A stretch of 64,000 nucleotides of DNA from Sepiola atlantica (lineage: Eukaryota > Mollusca > Cephalopoda > Sepiida > Sepiolidae). The notes under the pieces are model-generated. The model was not told where the DNA came from and made no database searches. It saw nothing but the letters and a program-made list of their open reading frames with translations. The first letter of the stretch is position 1; each line of letters starts with the position of its first letter. Location: positions 1 through 64,000 of the forward strand of contig CAUVYP010001194.1 of assembly GCA_963556195.1 (NCBI GenBank), in the 5' to 3' direction. Positions 13,388-25,479 of this stretch are shown piece by piece. Both the position numbers and the translations under genes were made by a program.

Positions 13388-15434
13388 TTAGCGCGTTTTA
13401 AAGTTGATATCGCTTTTGTTTATAACTTCCACATTTATTCGAATTGTGCAACGAAACTTTGCAGACAGTCGCGGAGACACATTTTCTACTGAAGTACCAA
13501 GTTTCAGAAGTGCAGCTCTTGTACTGCCGGAGATATGTCGATACAAACTGAATACGCAAAACATCAACAAAATTAAGCGCGTTTTAATGTTGATATCGCT
13601 TTTGTTTATAACTTCCACATGTATTCGAATTGTGCAACGAAACTTTGCAGACAGTCGCGGAGACACATGTTCTACTGAAGTACCAAGTTTCAGAAGTGCA
13701 GCTCTTGTACTGCCGGAGATATGTCGATACAAACTGAATACGCAAAACATCAACAAAATTTAGCGCGTTTTAAAGTTGATATCGCTTTTGTTTATAATTT
13801 CCACATTTATTCGAATTGTGCAACGAAACTTTGCAGACAGTCGCGGAGACAAATTTTCAACTGAAGTACCAAGGTTCAGAAGTGCAGCTCTTGTACTGCC
13901 GGAGATATGTCGATACAAACTGAATACGCAAAACATCAACAAAATTTAGCGCGTTTTAAAGTTGATATCGCTTTTGTTTATAACTTCCAAATTTATTCGA
14001 ATTGTGCAACGAAACTTTGCAGACATTCTCGAATAGGCCTTTTCTACTGAAGTACCAAGTTTCAGAAGTGCAGCTCTTGTACTGCCGGAGATATGTCGAT
14101 ACAAACTGAATACGCAAAACATCAACAAAATTTAGCGCGTTTTAAAGTTGATATCGCTTTTGTTTATAACCTCCCCTATTTATTCGAATTGTGCAACGAA
14201 ACTTTGCAGACAGTCGCGGAGACACATTTTCTACTGAAGTACCAAGGTTCAGAAGTGCAGCTCTTGTACTGCCGGAGATATGTCGATACAAACTGAATAC
14301 GCAAAACATCAACAAAATTTAGCGCGTTTAAAAGTTGATTTCGCTTTTGTTTATAACTTCCACATGTATTCGAATTGTGCAACGAAACTTTGCAGACAGT
14401 CGCGGGGACTCATTTTCTACTGAAGTACCAAGTTTCAGAAGTGCAGCTCGTGTACTGCCGGAGATATGTCGATACAAACTGAATACGCAAAACATCAACA
14501 AAATTTAGCGCGTTTTAAAGTTGATATCGCTTTTGTTTATAACTTTTACATTTATTCGAATTGTGCAACGAAACTTTGCAGACAGTCGCGGAGACACATG
14601 TTCTACTGAAGTACCAAGTTTCAGAAGTGCAGCTCTTGTACTGCCGGAGATATGTCGATACAAACTGAATACGCAAAACATCAACAAAATTTAGCGCGTT
14701 TTAATGTTGATATCGCTTTTGTTTATAACTTCCACATGTATTCGAATTGTGTATCGAAACTTTGCAGACAGTCGCGGAGACACATGTTCTACTGAAGTAC
14801 CAAGTTTCAGAAGTGCAGCTCTTGTACTGCCGGAGATATGTCGATACAAACTGAATACGCAAAACATCAACAAAATTTAGCGCGTTTTAAAGTTGATATC
14901 GCTTTTGTTTATAACTTCCACATTTATTCGAATTGTGCAACGAAACTTTGCAGACAGTCGCGGAGACACATGTTCTACTGAAGTACAAAGTTTCAGAAGT
15001 GCAGCTCTTGTACTGCCGGAGATATGTCGATACAAACTGAATACGCAAAACATCAACAAAATTTAGCGCGTTTTAAAGTTGATATCGCTTTTGTTTATAA
15101 CTTCCACATTTATTCGAATTGTGCAACGAAACTTTGCAGACAGTCTCGAATAGGCCTTTACTACTGAAGTACCAAGTTTCAGACGTGCAGCTCTTGTACT
15201 GCCGGAGATATGTCGATACAAACTGAGTACGCAAAACATCAACAAAATTTAGCGCGTTTTAAAGTTGATATCGCTTTTGTTTATAACTTCCACATTTATT
15301 CGAATTGTGCAACGAAACTTTGCAGACAGTCTCGAATAGGCCTTTTCTACTGAAGTACAAAGTTTCAGAAGTGCAGCTCTTGTACTGCCGGAGATCTGTC
15401 GATACAAACTGAATACGCAAAACATCAACAAAAT
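13388..15434. repeat. HOR module A, copy 4 (11 monomers, 3' shortened)
   Basis: Follows the A order through the GTACAAAG type-2 monomer. The CTCAAATAGG and GTGCCACG monomers are then missing, and module B starts at once. The last monomer (15,249-15,434) begins like the GTACAAAG type but ends GGAGATCTGTCG like the missing CTCAAATAGG type, as expected at a deletion junction. It also carries the +1 insertion near 14,177. Confidence 0.75.
14171..14178. other. 1-bp insertion in a monomer
   Basis: CTCCCCTATTT replaces TTCCCCATTT, making the monomer 187 bp. All later monomers shift by one base relative to the 186 grid. No other copy has this change. Confidence 0.9.
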
Positions 15435-17480
15435 TTAGCGCGTTTTAAAGTTGGTATCGCTTTTGTTTATAACTTCCACATTTATTCGAATTGTGCAACG
15501 AAACTTTGCAGACAGTCTCGAATAGGCCTTTTCTACTGAAGCACCAAGTGTCAGAAGTGCAGCTCTTGTACTGCCGGAGATATGTCGATACAAACTGAAT
15601 ACGCAAAACATCAACAAAATTTAGCGCGTTTTAAAGATGATATCGCTTTTGTTTATAACTTCCACATTTATTCGAATTGTGCAACGAAACTTTGCAGACA
15701 GTCTCGAAAAGGCCTTTTCTACTGAAGTACCAAGTTTCAGACGTGCAGCTCTTGTACTGCCGGAGATATGTATATACAAACTGAATACGCAAAACATCAA
15801 CAAAATTTAGCGCGTTTTAAAGTTGATATCGCTTTTGTTTATAACTTCCACATTTATTCGAATTGTGCAACGAAACTTCGCAGACAGTCTCGAATAGGCT
15901 TTTTCTACTGAAGTACAAAGTTTCAGAAGTGCAGCTCTTGTACTGCCGGAGATATGTCGATACAAACTGAATACGCAAAACATCAACAAAATTTAGCGCG
16001 TTTTACTGTTAATATCGCTTTTGTTTATATCTTCCACATTTATTCGAATTGTGCCACGAAACTTTGCAGACAGTCTCAAATAGGCCTTTTCTACTGAAGT
16101 ACCAAGTTTCAGAAGTGCAGCTCTTGTACTGCCGGAGATCTGTCGATACAAACTGAATACGCAAAACATCAACAAAATTTAGCGCGTTTTAAAGTTGATA
16201 TCGCTTTTGTTTATAACTTCCACATTTATTCGAATTGTGCCACGAAACTTTGCAGACAGTCGCGGAGACACATGTTCTACTGAAGTACCAAGTTTCAGAA
16301 GTGCAGCTCTTGTACTGCCGGAGATATGTCGATACACTCAGAATACGCAAAACATCAACAAAATTTAGCGCGTTTTAAAGTTGGTATCGCTTTTGTTTAT
16401 AACTTCCACATTTATTCGAATTGTGCAACGAAACTTTGCAGACAGTCTCGAATAGGCCTTTTCTACTGAAGCACCAAGTGTCAGAAGTGCAGCTCTTGTA
16501 CTGCCGGAGATATGTCGATACAAACTGAATACGCAAAACATCAACAAAATTTAGCGCGTTTTAAAGTTGATATCGCTTTTGTTTATAACTTCCACATTTA
16601 TTCGAATTGTGCAACGAAACTTTGCAGACAGTCTCGAATAGGCCTTTTCTACTGAGGTACCAAGTTTCAGAAGTGCAGCTCTTGTACTGCCGGAGATATG
16701 TCGATACAAACTGAATACGCAAAACATCAACAAAATTTAGCGCGTTTTAAAGTTGATATCGCTTTTGTTTATAACTTCCCCATTTATTCGAATTGTGCAA
16801 CGAAACTTTGCAGACAGTCGACGAGACACATTTTCTACTGAAGTACCAAGGTTCAGAAGTGCAGCTCTTGTACTGCCGGAGATATGTCGATACAAACTGA
16901 ATACGCAAAACATCAACAAAATTTAGCGCGTTTAAAAGTTGATTTCGCTTTTGTTTATAACTTCCACATGTATTCGAATTGTGCAACGAAACTTTGGAGA
17001 CAGTCGCGGAGACTCATTTTCTACTGAAGTACCAAGTTTCAGAAGTGCAGCTCTTGTACTGCCGGAGATATGTCGATACAAACTGAATACGCAAAACATC
17101 AACAAAATTTAGCGCGTTTTAAAGTTGATATCGCTTTTGTTTATAACTTCCACATTTATTCGAATTGTGCAACGAAACTTTGCAGACAGTCGCGGAGACA
17201 CATCTTCTACTGAAGTACCAAGTTTCAGAAGTGCAGCTCTTGTACTGCCGGAGATATGTCGATACAAACTGAATACGCAAAACATCAACAAAATTTAGCG
17301 CGTTTTAAAGTTGATATCGCTTTTGTTTATAACTTCCATATTTATTCGAATTGTGCAACGAAACTTTGCAGACAGTCTCGAATAGGCCTTTTCTACTGAA
17401 GTACAAAGTTTCAGAAGTGCAGCTCTTGTACTGCCGGAGATATGTCGATACAAACTGAATACGCAAAACATCAACAAAAT
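15435..17480. repeat. HOR module B, copy 3 (11 monomers)
   Basis: Third copy of B, with the ATACACTCAGAATACG marker at about 16,333 and the same eleven-monomer order. The A4 plus B3 pair gives a 22-monomer period, against 23 for A1 plus B1 and 24 for A3 plus B2. The last four monomers also serve as the first part of the 6-mer repeat that follows. Confidence 0.85.
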
Positions 17481-17852
17481 TTAGCGCGTTTTAAAGTTGA
17501 TATCGCTTTTGTTTATAATTTCCACATTTATTCGAATTGTGCAACGAAACTTTGCAGACAGTCGCGGAGACAAATTTTCTACTGAAGTACCAAGGTTCAG
17601 AAGTGCAGCTCTTGTACTGCCGGAGATATGTCGATACAAACTGAATACGCAAAACATCAACAAAATTTAGCGCGTTTTAAAGTTGATATCGCTTTTGTTT
17701 ATAATTTCCACATTTATTCGAATTGTGCAACGAAACTTTGCAGACAGTCGCGGAGACACATGTTCTACTGAAGTACCAAGGTTCAGATGTGCAGCTCTTG
17801 TACTGCCGGAGATATGTCGATACAAACTGAATACGCAAAACATCAACAAAAT
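16737..17852. repeat. 6-mer HOR, copy 1 (1,116 bp)
   Basis: Order: CTTCCCC, K, type 1, type 2 with CCATATTTATT, GACAAATTTTC with TATAATTTCC, then type 1 with TATAATTTCC. The next six monomers repeat this order at exactly 1,116 bp. It overlaps the end of module B. Confidence 0.8.
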
Positions 17853-18968
17853 TTAGCGCGTTTTAAAGTTGATATCGCTTTTGTTTATAACTTCCCCATT
17901 TATTCGAATTGTGCAACGAAACTTTGCAGACAGTCGCGGAGACACATTTTCTACTGAAGTACCAAGGTTCAGAAGTGCAGCTCTTGTACTGCCGGAGATA
18001 TGTCGATACAAACTGAATACGCAAAACATCAACAAAATTTAGCGCGTTTAAAAGTTGATTTCGCTTTTGTTTATAACTTCCACATGTATTCGAATTGTGC
18101 AACGAAACTTTGGAGACAGTCGCGGAGACTCATTTTCTACTGAAGTACAAAGTTTCAGAAGTGCAGCTCTTGTACTGCCGGAGATATGTCAATACAAACT
18201 GAATACGCAAAACATCAACAAAATTTAGCGCGTTTTAAAGTTGATATCGCTTTTGTTTATAACTTCCACATTTATTCGAATTGTGCAACGAAACTTTGCA
18301 GACAGTCGCGGAGACACATGTTCTACTGAAGTACCAAGTTTCAGAAGTCCAGCTCTTGTACTGCCGGAGATATGTCGATACAAACTGAATACGCAAAACA
18401 TCAACAAAATTTAGCGCGTTTTAAAGTTGATATCGCTTTTGTTTATAACTTCCATATTTATTCGAATTGTGCAACGAAACTTTGCAGACAGTCTCGAATA
18501 GGCCTTTTCTACTGAAGTACAAAGTTTCAGAAGTGCAGCTCTTGTACTGCCGGAGATATGTCGATACAAACTGAATACGCAAAACATCAACAAAATTTAG
18601 CGCGTTTTAAAGTTGATATCGCTTTTGTTTATAATTTCCACATTTATTCGAATTGTGCAACGAAACTTTGCAGACAGTCGCGGAGACAAATCTTCTACTG
18701 AAGTACCAAGGTTCAGAAGTGCAGCTCTTGTACTGCCGGAGATATGTCGATACAAACTGAATACGCAAAACATCAACAAAATTTAGCGCGTTTTAAAGTT
18801 GATATCGCTTTTGTTTATAATTTCCACATTTATTCGAATTGTGCAACGAAACTTTGCAGACAGTCGCGGAGACACATGTTCTACTGAAGTACCAAGGTTC
18901 AGAAGTGCAGCTCTTGTACTGCCGGAGATATGTCGATACAAACTGAATACGCAAAACATCAACAAAAT
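17853..18968. repeat. 6-mer HOR, copy 2 (1,116 bp)
   Basis: Tandem partner of 16,737-17,852. It is followed by a K monomer (18,969) without the expected preceding CTTCCCC monomer, so a third copy starts with one monomer lost. Confidence 0.8.
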
Positions 18969-19898
18969 TTAGCGCGTTTAAAAGTTGATTTCGCTTTTGT
19001 TTATAACTTCCACATGTATTCGAATTGTGCAACGAAACTTTGCAGACAGTCGCGGAGACTCATTTTCTACTGAAGTACCAAGTTTCAGAAGTGCAGCTCT
19101 TGTACTGCTGGAGATATGTCGATACAAACTGAATACGCAAAACATCAACAAAATTTAGCGCGTTTTAAAGTTTATATCGCTTTTGTTTATAACTTCCACA
19201 TTTATTCGAATTGTGCAACGAAACTTTGCAGACAGTCGCGGAGACACATGTTCTACTGAAGTACCAAGTTTCAGAAGTGCAGCTCTTGTACTGCCGGAGA
19301 TATGTCGATACAAACTGAATACGCAAAACATCAACAAAATTTAGCGCGTTTTAATGTTGATATCGCTTTTGTTTATAACTTCCACATGTATTCGAATTGT
19401 GCAACGAAACTTTGCAGACAGTCGCGGAGACACATGTTCTACTGAAGTACCAAGTTTCAGAAGTGCAGCTCTTGTACTGCCGGAGATATGTCGATACAAA
19501 CTGAATACGCAAAACATCAACAAAATTTAGCGCGTTTTAAAGTTGATATCGCTTTTGTTTATAACTTCCACATTTATTTGAATTGTGCAACGAAACTTTG
19601 CAGACACTCGCGGAGACACATGTTCTACTGAAGTACCTGGTTTCAGAAGTGCAGCTCTTGTACTGCCGGAGATATGTCGATACAAACTGAATACGCAAAA
19701 CATCAACAAAATTTAGCGCGTTTTAAAGTTGATATCGCTTTTGTTTATAACTTCCACATTTATTCGAATTGTGCAACGAAACTTTGCAGACAGTCTCGAA
19801 TAGGCCTTTTCTACTGAAGTACCAAGTGTCAGACGTGCAGCTCTTGTACTGCCGGAGATATGTCGATACAAACTGAATACGCAAAACATCAACAAAAT
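18969..19898. repeat. Five monomers of mixed order
   Basis: K, type 1, AATGTTGATATC type 1, type 1 with GTACCTGG, type 2 with AAGTGTCAGACGTGC. The order is that of the end of a K-led segment joined to the middle of module A. I see nothing except satellite. Confidence 0.6.
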
Positions 19899-21201
19899 TT
19901 AGCGCGTTTTAAAGTTGATATCGCTTTTGTTTATAACTTCAGCATTTATTCGAATTGTGCAACGAAACTTTGCAGACAGTCTCGAATAGGCCTTTTCTAC
20001 TGAAGTACAAAGTTTCAGAAGTGCAGCCCCTTGTACTGCCGGAGATATGTCGATACAAACTGAATACGCAAAACATCAACAAAATTTAGCGCGTTTTACT
20101 GTTAATATCGCTTTTGTTTATAACTTCCACATTTATTCGAATTGTGCAACGAAACTTTGCAGACAGTCTCAAATAGGCCTTTTCTACTGAAGTACCAAGT
20201 TTCAGAAGTGCAGCTCTTGTACTGCCGGAGATATGTCGATACAAACTGAATACGCAAAACATCAACAAAATTTAGCGCGTTTTAAAGTTGATATCGCTTT
20301 TGTTTATAACTTCCACATTTATTCGAATTGTGCCACGAAAGTTTGCAGACAGTCGCGGAGACACATGTTCTACTGACGTACCAAGTTTCAGAAGTGCAGC
20401 TCTTTTACTGCCGGAGATATGTCGATACAAACTGAATACGCAAAACATCAACAAAATTTAGCGCGTTTTAAAGTTGATATCGCTTTTGTTTATAACTTCC
20501 ACATTTATTCGAATTGTGCAACGAAACTTTGCAGATCGTCTTGAATAGGCCTTTTCTACTGAAGTACCAAGTTTCAGAAGTGCAGCTCTTGTACTGCCGG
20601 AGATATGTCGATACAAACTGAATACGCAAAACATCAACACAATTTAGCGCGTTTTAAAGTTGATATCGCTTTTGTTTATAACTTCCCCATTTATTCGAAT
20701 TGTGCAACGAAACTTTGCAGACAGTCGCGGAGACACATTTTCTACTTCAGTACCAAGGTTCAGAAGTGCAGCTCTTGTACTGCCGGAGATATGTCGATAC
20801 AAACTGAATACGCAAACCATCAACAAAATTTAGCGCGTTTAAAAGTTGATTCCGCTTTTGTTTATAACTTCCACATGTATTCGAATTGTGCAACGAAACT
20901 TTGCAGACAGTCGCGGAGACTCATTTTCTACTGAAGTACCAAGGTTCAGAAGTGCAGCTCTTGTACTGCCGGAGATATGTCGATACAAACTGAATACGCA
21001 AAACATCAACAAAATTTAGCGCGTTTTAAAGTTGATATCGCTTTTGTTTATAACTTCCACATTTATTCGAATTGTGCAACGAAACTTTGCAGACAGTCTC
21101 GGAGACACATGTTCTACTGAAGTACCAAGTTTCAGAAGTGCAGCTCTTGTACTGCCGGAGATATGTCGATACAAACTGAATACGCAAAACATCAACAAAA
21201 T
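19899..21201. repeat. 7-monomer block, copy 1
   Basis: Order: GTACAAAG type 2; CTCAAATAGG with ACTGTTAATATC; GTGCCACG with CTGACGTACC; type 2 ending CAACACAATTTAG; CTTCCCC; K with GTTGATTCCGC; type 1 with GTCTCGGAGACAC. The same rare marks (CTGACGTACC, CAACACAATTT, GATTCCGC, TCTCGGAG) all recur in the block at 21,388. It contains the +1 insertion near 20,029. Confidence 0.75.
20026..20031. other. 1-bp insertion in a monomer
   Basis: GTGCAGCCCCTTGTAC replaces GTGCAGCTCTTGTAC: an extra C together with a T-to-C change. It is private to this copy. Confidence 0.9.
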
Positions 21202-21387
21202 TTAGCGCGTTTTAATGTTGATATCGCTTTTGTTTATAACTTCCACATGTATTCGAATTGTGCAACGAAACTTTGCAGACAGTCGCGGAGACACATGTTC
21301 TACTGAAGTACAAAGTTTCAGAAGTGCAGCTCTTGTACTGCCGGAGATATGTCGATACAAACTGAATACGCAAAACATCAACAAAAT

Positions 21388-22875
21388 TTAGCGCGTTTTA
21401 AAGTTGATATCGCTTTTGTTTATAACTTCCACATTTATTCGAATTGTGCAACGAAACTTTGCAGACAGTCTCGAATAGGCCTTTTCTACTGAAGTACAAA
21501 GTTTCAGAAGTGCAGCTCTTGTACTGCCGGAGATATGTCGATACAAACTGAATACGCAAAACATCAACAAAATTTAGCGCGTTTTACTGTTAATATCGCT
21601 TTTGTTTATAACTTCCACATTTATTAGAATTGTGCAACGAAACTTTGCAGACAGTCTCAAATAGGCCTTTTCTACTGAAGTACCAAGTTTCAGAAGTGCA
21701 GCTCTTGTACTGCCGGAGATATGTCGATACAAACTGAATACGCAAAACATCAACAAAATTTAGCGCGTTTTAAAGTTGATATCGCTTTTGTTTATAACTT
21801 CCACATTTATTCGAATTGTGCCACGAAACTTTGCAGACAGTCGCGGAGACACATGTTCTACTGACGTACCAAGTTTCAGAAGTGCAGCTCTTGTACTGCC
21901 GGAGATATGTCGATACAAACTGAATACGCAAAACATCAACAAAATTTAGCGCGTTTTAAAGTTGATATCGCTTTTGTTTATAACTTCCACATTTATTCGA
22001 ATTGTGCAACGAAACTTTGCAGACAGTCTCGAATAGGCCTTTTCTACTGAAGCACCAAGTGTCAGAAGTGCAGCTCTTGTACTGCCGGAGATATGTCGAT
22101 ACAAACTGAATACGCAAAACATCAACAAAATTTAGCGCGTTTTAAAGTTGATATCGCTTTTGTTTATAACTTCCACATTTATTCGAATTGTGCAACGAAA
22201 CTTTGCAGACCGTCTCGAATAGGCCTTTTCTACTGAAGTACCAAGTTTCAGAAGTGCAGCTCTTGTACTGCCGGAGATATGTCGATACAAACTGAATACG
22301 CAAAACATCAACACAATTTAGCGCGTTTTAAAGTTGATATCGCTTTTGTTTATAACTTCCCCATTTATTCGAATTGTGCAACGAAACTTTGCAGACAGTC
22401 GCGGAGACACATTTTCTACTGAAGTACCAAGGTTCAGAAGTGCAGCTCTTGTACTGCCGGAGATATGTCGATACAAACTGAATACGCAAAACATCAACAA
22501 AATTTAGCGCGTTTAAAAGTTGATTCCGCTTTTGTTTATAACTTCCACATGTATTGGAATTGTGCAACGAAACTTTGCAGACAGTCGCGGAGACTCATTT
22601 TCCACTGAAGTACCAAGTTTCAGAAGTGCAGCTCTTGTACTGCCGGAGATATGTCGATACAAACTGAATACGCAAAACATCAACAAAATTTAGCGCGTTT
22701 TAAAGTTGATATCGCTTTTGTTTATAACTTCCACATTTATTCGAATTGTGCAACGAAACTTTGCAGACAGTCTCGGAGACACATGTTCTACTGAAGTACC
22801 AAGTTTCAGAAGTGCAGCTCTTGTACTGCCGGAGATATGTCGATACAAACTGAATACGCAAATTATCAACAAAAT
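21388..22875. repeat. 8-monomer block, copy 2 of 19,899-21,201
   Basis: Same order and the same rare marks, with one extra monomer (AAGCACCAAGTGTCAG, 21,946-22,131) between the CTGACGTACC and CAACACAATTT monomers. That makes the period 8 on one side and 9 on the other. Its last monomer ends AAATTATCAAC, the first appearance of the domain II family, so the domain I/II junction lies inside or right after it. Confidence 0.75.
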
Positions 22876-23433
22876 TTAGCGCGTTTTAATGTTGATATCG
22901 CTTTTGTTTATAACTTCCACATTTATTCGAATTGTGCAACGACACTTTGCAGACAGTCTCAAATAGGCCTTTTTTACTGGAGTACCAAGTTTCAGAAGTG
23001 CAGCTCTTGTACTGCCGGAGATATGTCGATACAAACTGAATACGCAAAACATCAACAAAATTTAGCGCGTTTTAAAGTTGATATCGCTTTTGTTTATAAC
23101 TTCCACATTTATTCGAATTGTGCAACGAAACTTTGCAGACAGTCTCGAATAGGCCTCCTCTACTGGAGTACCAAGTTTCAAAAGTGCAGCTCTTGTACTG
23201 CCGGAGATATGTCGATACAAACTGAATACGCAAAACATCAACAAAATTTAGCGCGTTTTAAAGTTGATATCGCTTTTGTTTATAACTTTCACATTTATTC
23301 GAATTGTGCCACGAAACTTTGCAGACAGGCGCGGAGACACATTTTCTACTGAAGTACCAAGTTTCAGAAGTGCAGCTCTTGTACTGCCGGAGATATGTCG
23401 ATACAAACTGAATACGCAAAACATCAACAAAAT
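22690..23433. repeat. Four-monomer cassette, first occurrence (744 bp)
   Basis: Order: monomer ending AAATTATCAAC; AATGTTGATATC with CTCAAATAGGCC; type 2 with GGCCTCCTCTACTGGAG; and GTGCCACG with GACAGGCGCGGAGAC. Full or near-full copies also start at 26,038, 30,703, 32,749, 35,353, 38,515 and 47,071. Three-monomer versions lie at 29,587 and inside 24,922-25,479. The cassette is the signature of domain II. Confidence 0.75.
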
Positions 23434-23619
23434 TTAGCGCGTTTTAAAGTTGATATCGCTTTTGTTTATAACTTCCACATTTATTCGAATTGTGCAACGA
23501 AACTTTGCAGACAGTCTCGAATAGGCCTTTTCTACTGAAGCACCAAGTTTCAGAAGTGCAGCTCTTGTACTGCTGGAGATATGTCGATACAAACTGAATA
23601 CGCAAAACATCAACAAAAT

Positions 23620-25479
23620 TCAGCGCGTTTTAAAGTTGATATCGCTTTTGTTTATAACTTCCCCATTTATTCGAATTGTGCAACGAAACTTTGCAGACAA
23701 TCGCGGAGACACATTTTCTACTGAAGTACCAAGGTTCAGAAGTGCAGCTCTTGTACTGCCGGAGATATGTCGATACAAACTGAATACGCAAAACATCAAC
23801 AAAATTTAGCGCGTTTTAAAGTTGATATCGCTTTTGTTTATAACTTCCACATTTATTCGAATTGTGCAACGAAACTTTGCAGACAGTCGCGGAGACACAT
23901 GTTCTACTGAAGTACCAAGTTTCAGAAGTGCAGCTCTTGTACTGCCGGAGATATGTCGATACAAACTGAATACGCAAAACATCAACAAAATTTAGCGCGT
24001 TTTAAAGTTGATATCGCTTTTGTTTATAACTTCCACATTTATTCGAATTGTGCAACGAAACTTTGCAGACAGTCGCGAAGACACATGTTCTACTGAAGTA
24101 CCAAGTTTCAGAAGTGCAGCTGTTGTACTGCCGGAGATATGTCGATACAAACTGAATACGCAAAACATCAACAAAATTTAGCGCGTTTTAAAGTTGATAT
24201 CGCTTTTGTTTATAACTTCCACATGTATTCGAATTGTGCAACGAAACTTTGCAGACAGTCGCGGAGACACATGTTCTACTGAGGTACCAAGTTTCAGAAG
24301 TGCAGCTCTTGTACTGCCGGATATATGTCGATACAAACTGAATACGCAAAACATCAACAAAATTTAGCGCGTTTTAATGTTGATATCGCTTTTGTTTATA
24401 ACTTCCACATGTATTCGAATTGTGCAACGAAACTTTGCAGACAGTCGCGGAGACACATGTTCTACTGAAGTACCAAGTTTCAGAAGTGCAGCTCTTGTAC
24501 TTCCGGAGATATGTCGATACAAACTGAATACGCAAAACATCAACAAAATTTAGCGCGTTTTAAAGTTGATATCGCTTTTGTTTATAACTTCCACATTTAT
24601 TCGAATTGTGCAACGAAACTTTGCAGACAGTCTCGAATAGGCCTTTTCTACTGAAGTACAAAGTTTCAGAAGTGCAGCTCTTGTACTGCCGGAGATATGT
24701 CGATACAAACTGAATACGCAAAACATCAACAAAATTTAGCGCGTTTTAAAGTTGATATCGCTTTTGTTTATAATTTCCACATTTATTCGAATTGTGCAAC
24801 GAAACTTTGCAGACAGTCGCGGAGACAAATTTTCTACTGAAGTACCAAGGTTCAGAAGTGCAGCTCTTGTACTGCCGGAGATATGTCGATACAAACTGAA
24901 TACGCAAAACATCAACAAAATTTAGCGCGTTTTAAAGTTGATATCGCTTTTGTTTATAACTTCCACATTTATTCGAATTGTGCAACGAAACTTTGCAGAT
25001 AGTCTCGAATAGGCCTTTTCTACTAAAGTACAAAGTTTCAGAAGTGCAGCTCTTGTACTGCCGGAGATATGTCGATACAAACTGAATACGCAAAAAACCA
25101 ACAAAATTTAGCGCGTTTTAAAGTTGATATCGCTTTTGTTTATAACTTCCACATTTATTCGAATTGTGCAACGAAACTTTGCAGACAGTCTCGAATAGGC
25201 CTCCTCTACTGAAGTACAAAGTTTCAGAAGTGCAGCTCTTGTACTGCCGGAGATATGTCGATACAAACTGAATACGCAAATTATCAACAAAATTTAGCGC
25301 GTTTTAATGTTGATATCGCTTTTGTTTATAACTTCCACATTTATTCGAATTGTGCAACGAAACTTTGCAGACAGTCTCAAATAGGCCTTTTCTACTGAAG
25401 TACCAAGTTTCAGAAGTGCAGCTCTTGTACTGCCGGAGATATGTCGATACAAACTGAATACGCAAAACATCAACAAAAT
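23620..25479. repeat. 10-monomer block, copy 1 (of a 24-monomer period)
   Basis: Order: CTTCCCC; type 1; GCGAAGACAC with CAGCTGTTG; type 1 with CACATGTAT; AATGTTGATATC type 1 with TACTTCCGG; type 2; GACAAATTTTC; GCAGATAGTC with AAAAAACCAAC; AAATTATC; CTCAAATAGG. The same ten-step order starts again 4,464 bp (24 x 186) downstream at 28,084. Confidence 0.8.

Larger units (their letters stand above)
1..22689. repeat. Array domain I: A/B modular HORs with K-lineage monomers
   Basis: This third of the array is defined by monomer families not seen further right. They are K monomers (AAAAGTTGATTTCGC with CACATGTAT and usually GGAGACTCAT), monomers with GTTGGTATCGC plus AAGCACCAAGTGTCAG, and monomers ending GGAGATCTGTCG (this last reappears only in two copies at 46,885 and 49,303). 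Type-2 boxes make up about 40% of monomers by hand tally (48 of about 122). Families with CCTCCTCTACTG or AAATTATCAAC are absent until 22,690. The boundary is therefore sharp to within about one monomer. Confidence 0.85.

Noticed and set aside
22837..23352. 171-codon plus-strand frame, the longest in the window
   Set aside because: It spans three monomers only because CTACTGAAG changed to CTACTGGAG in two of them, removing the TGA. The product would be the same satellite translated three times.
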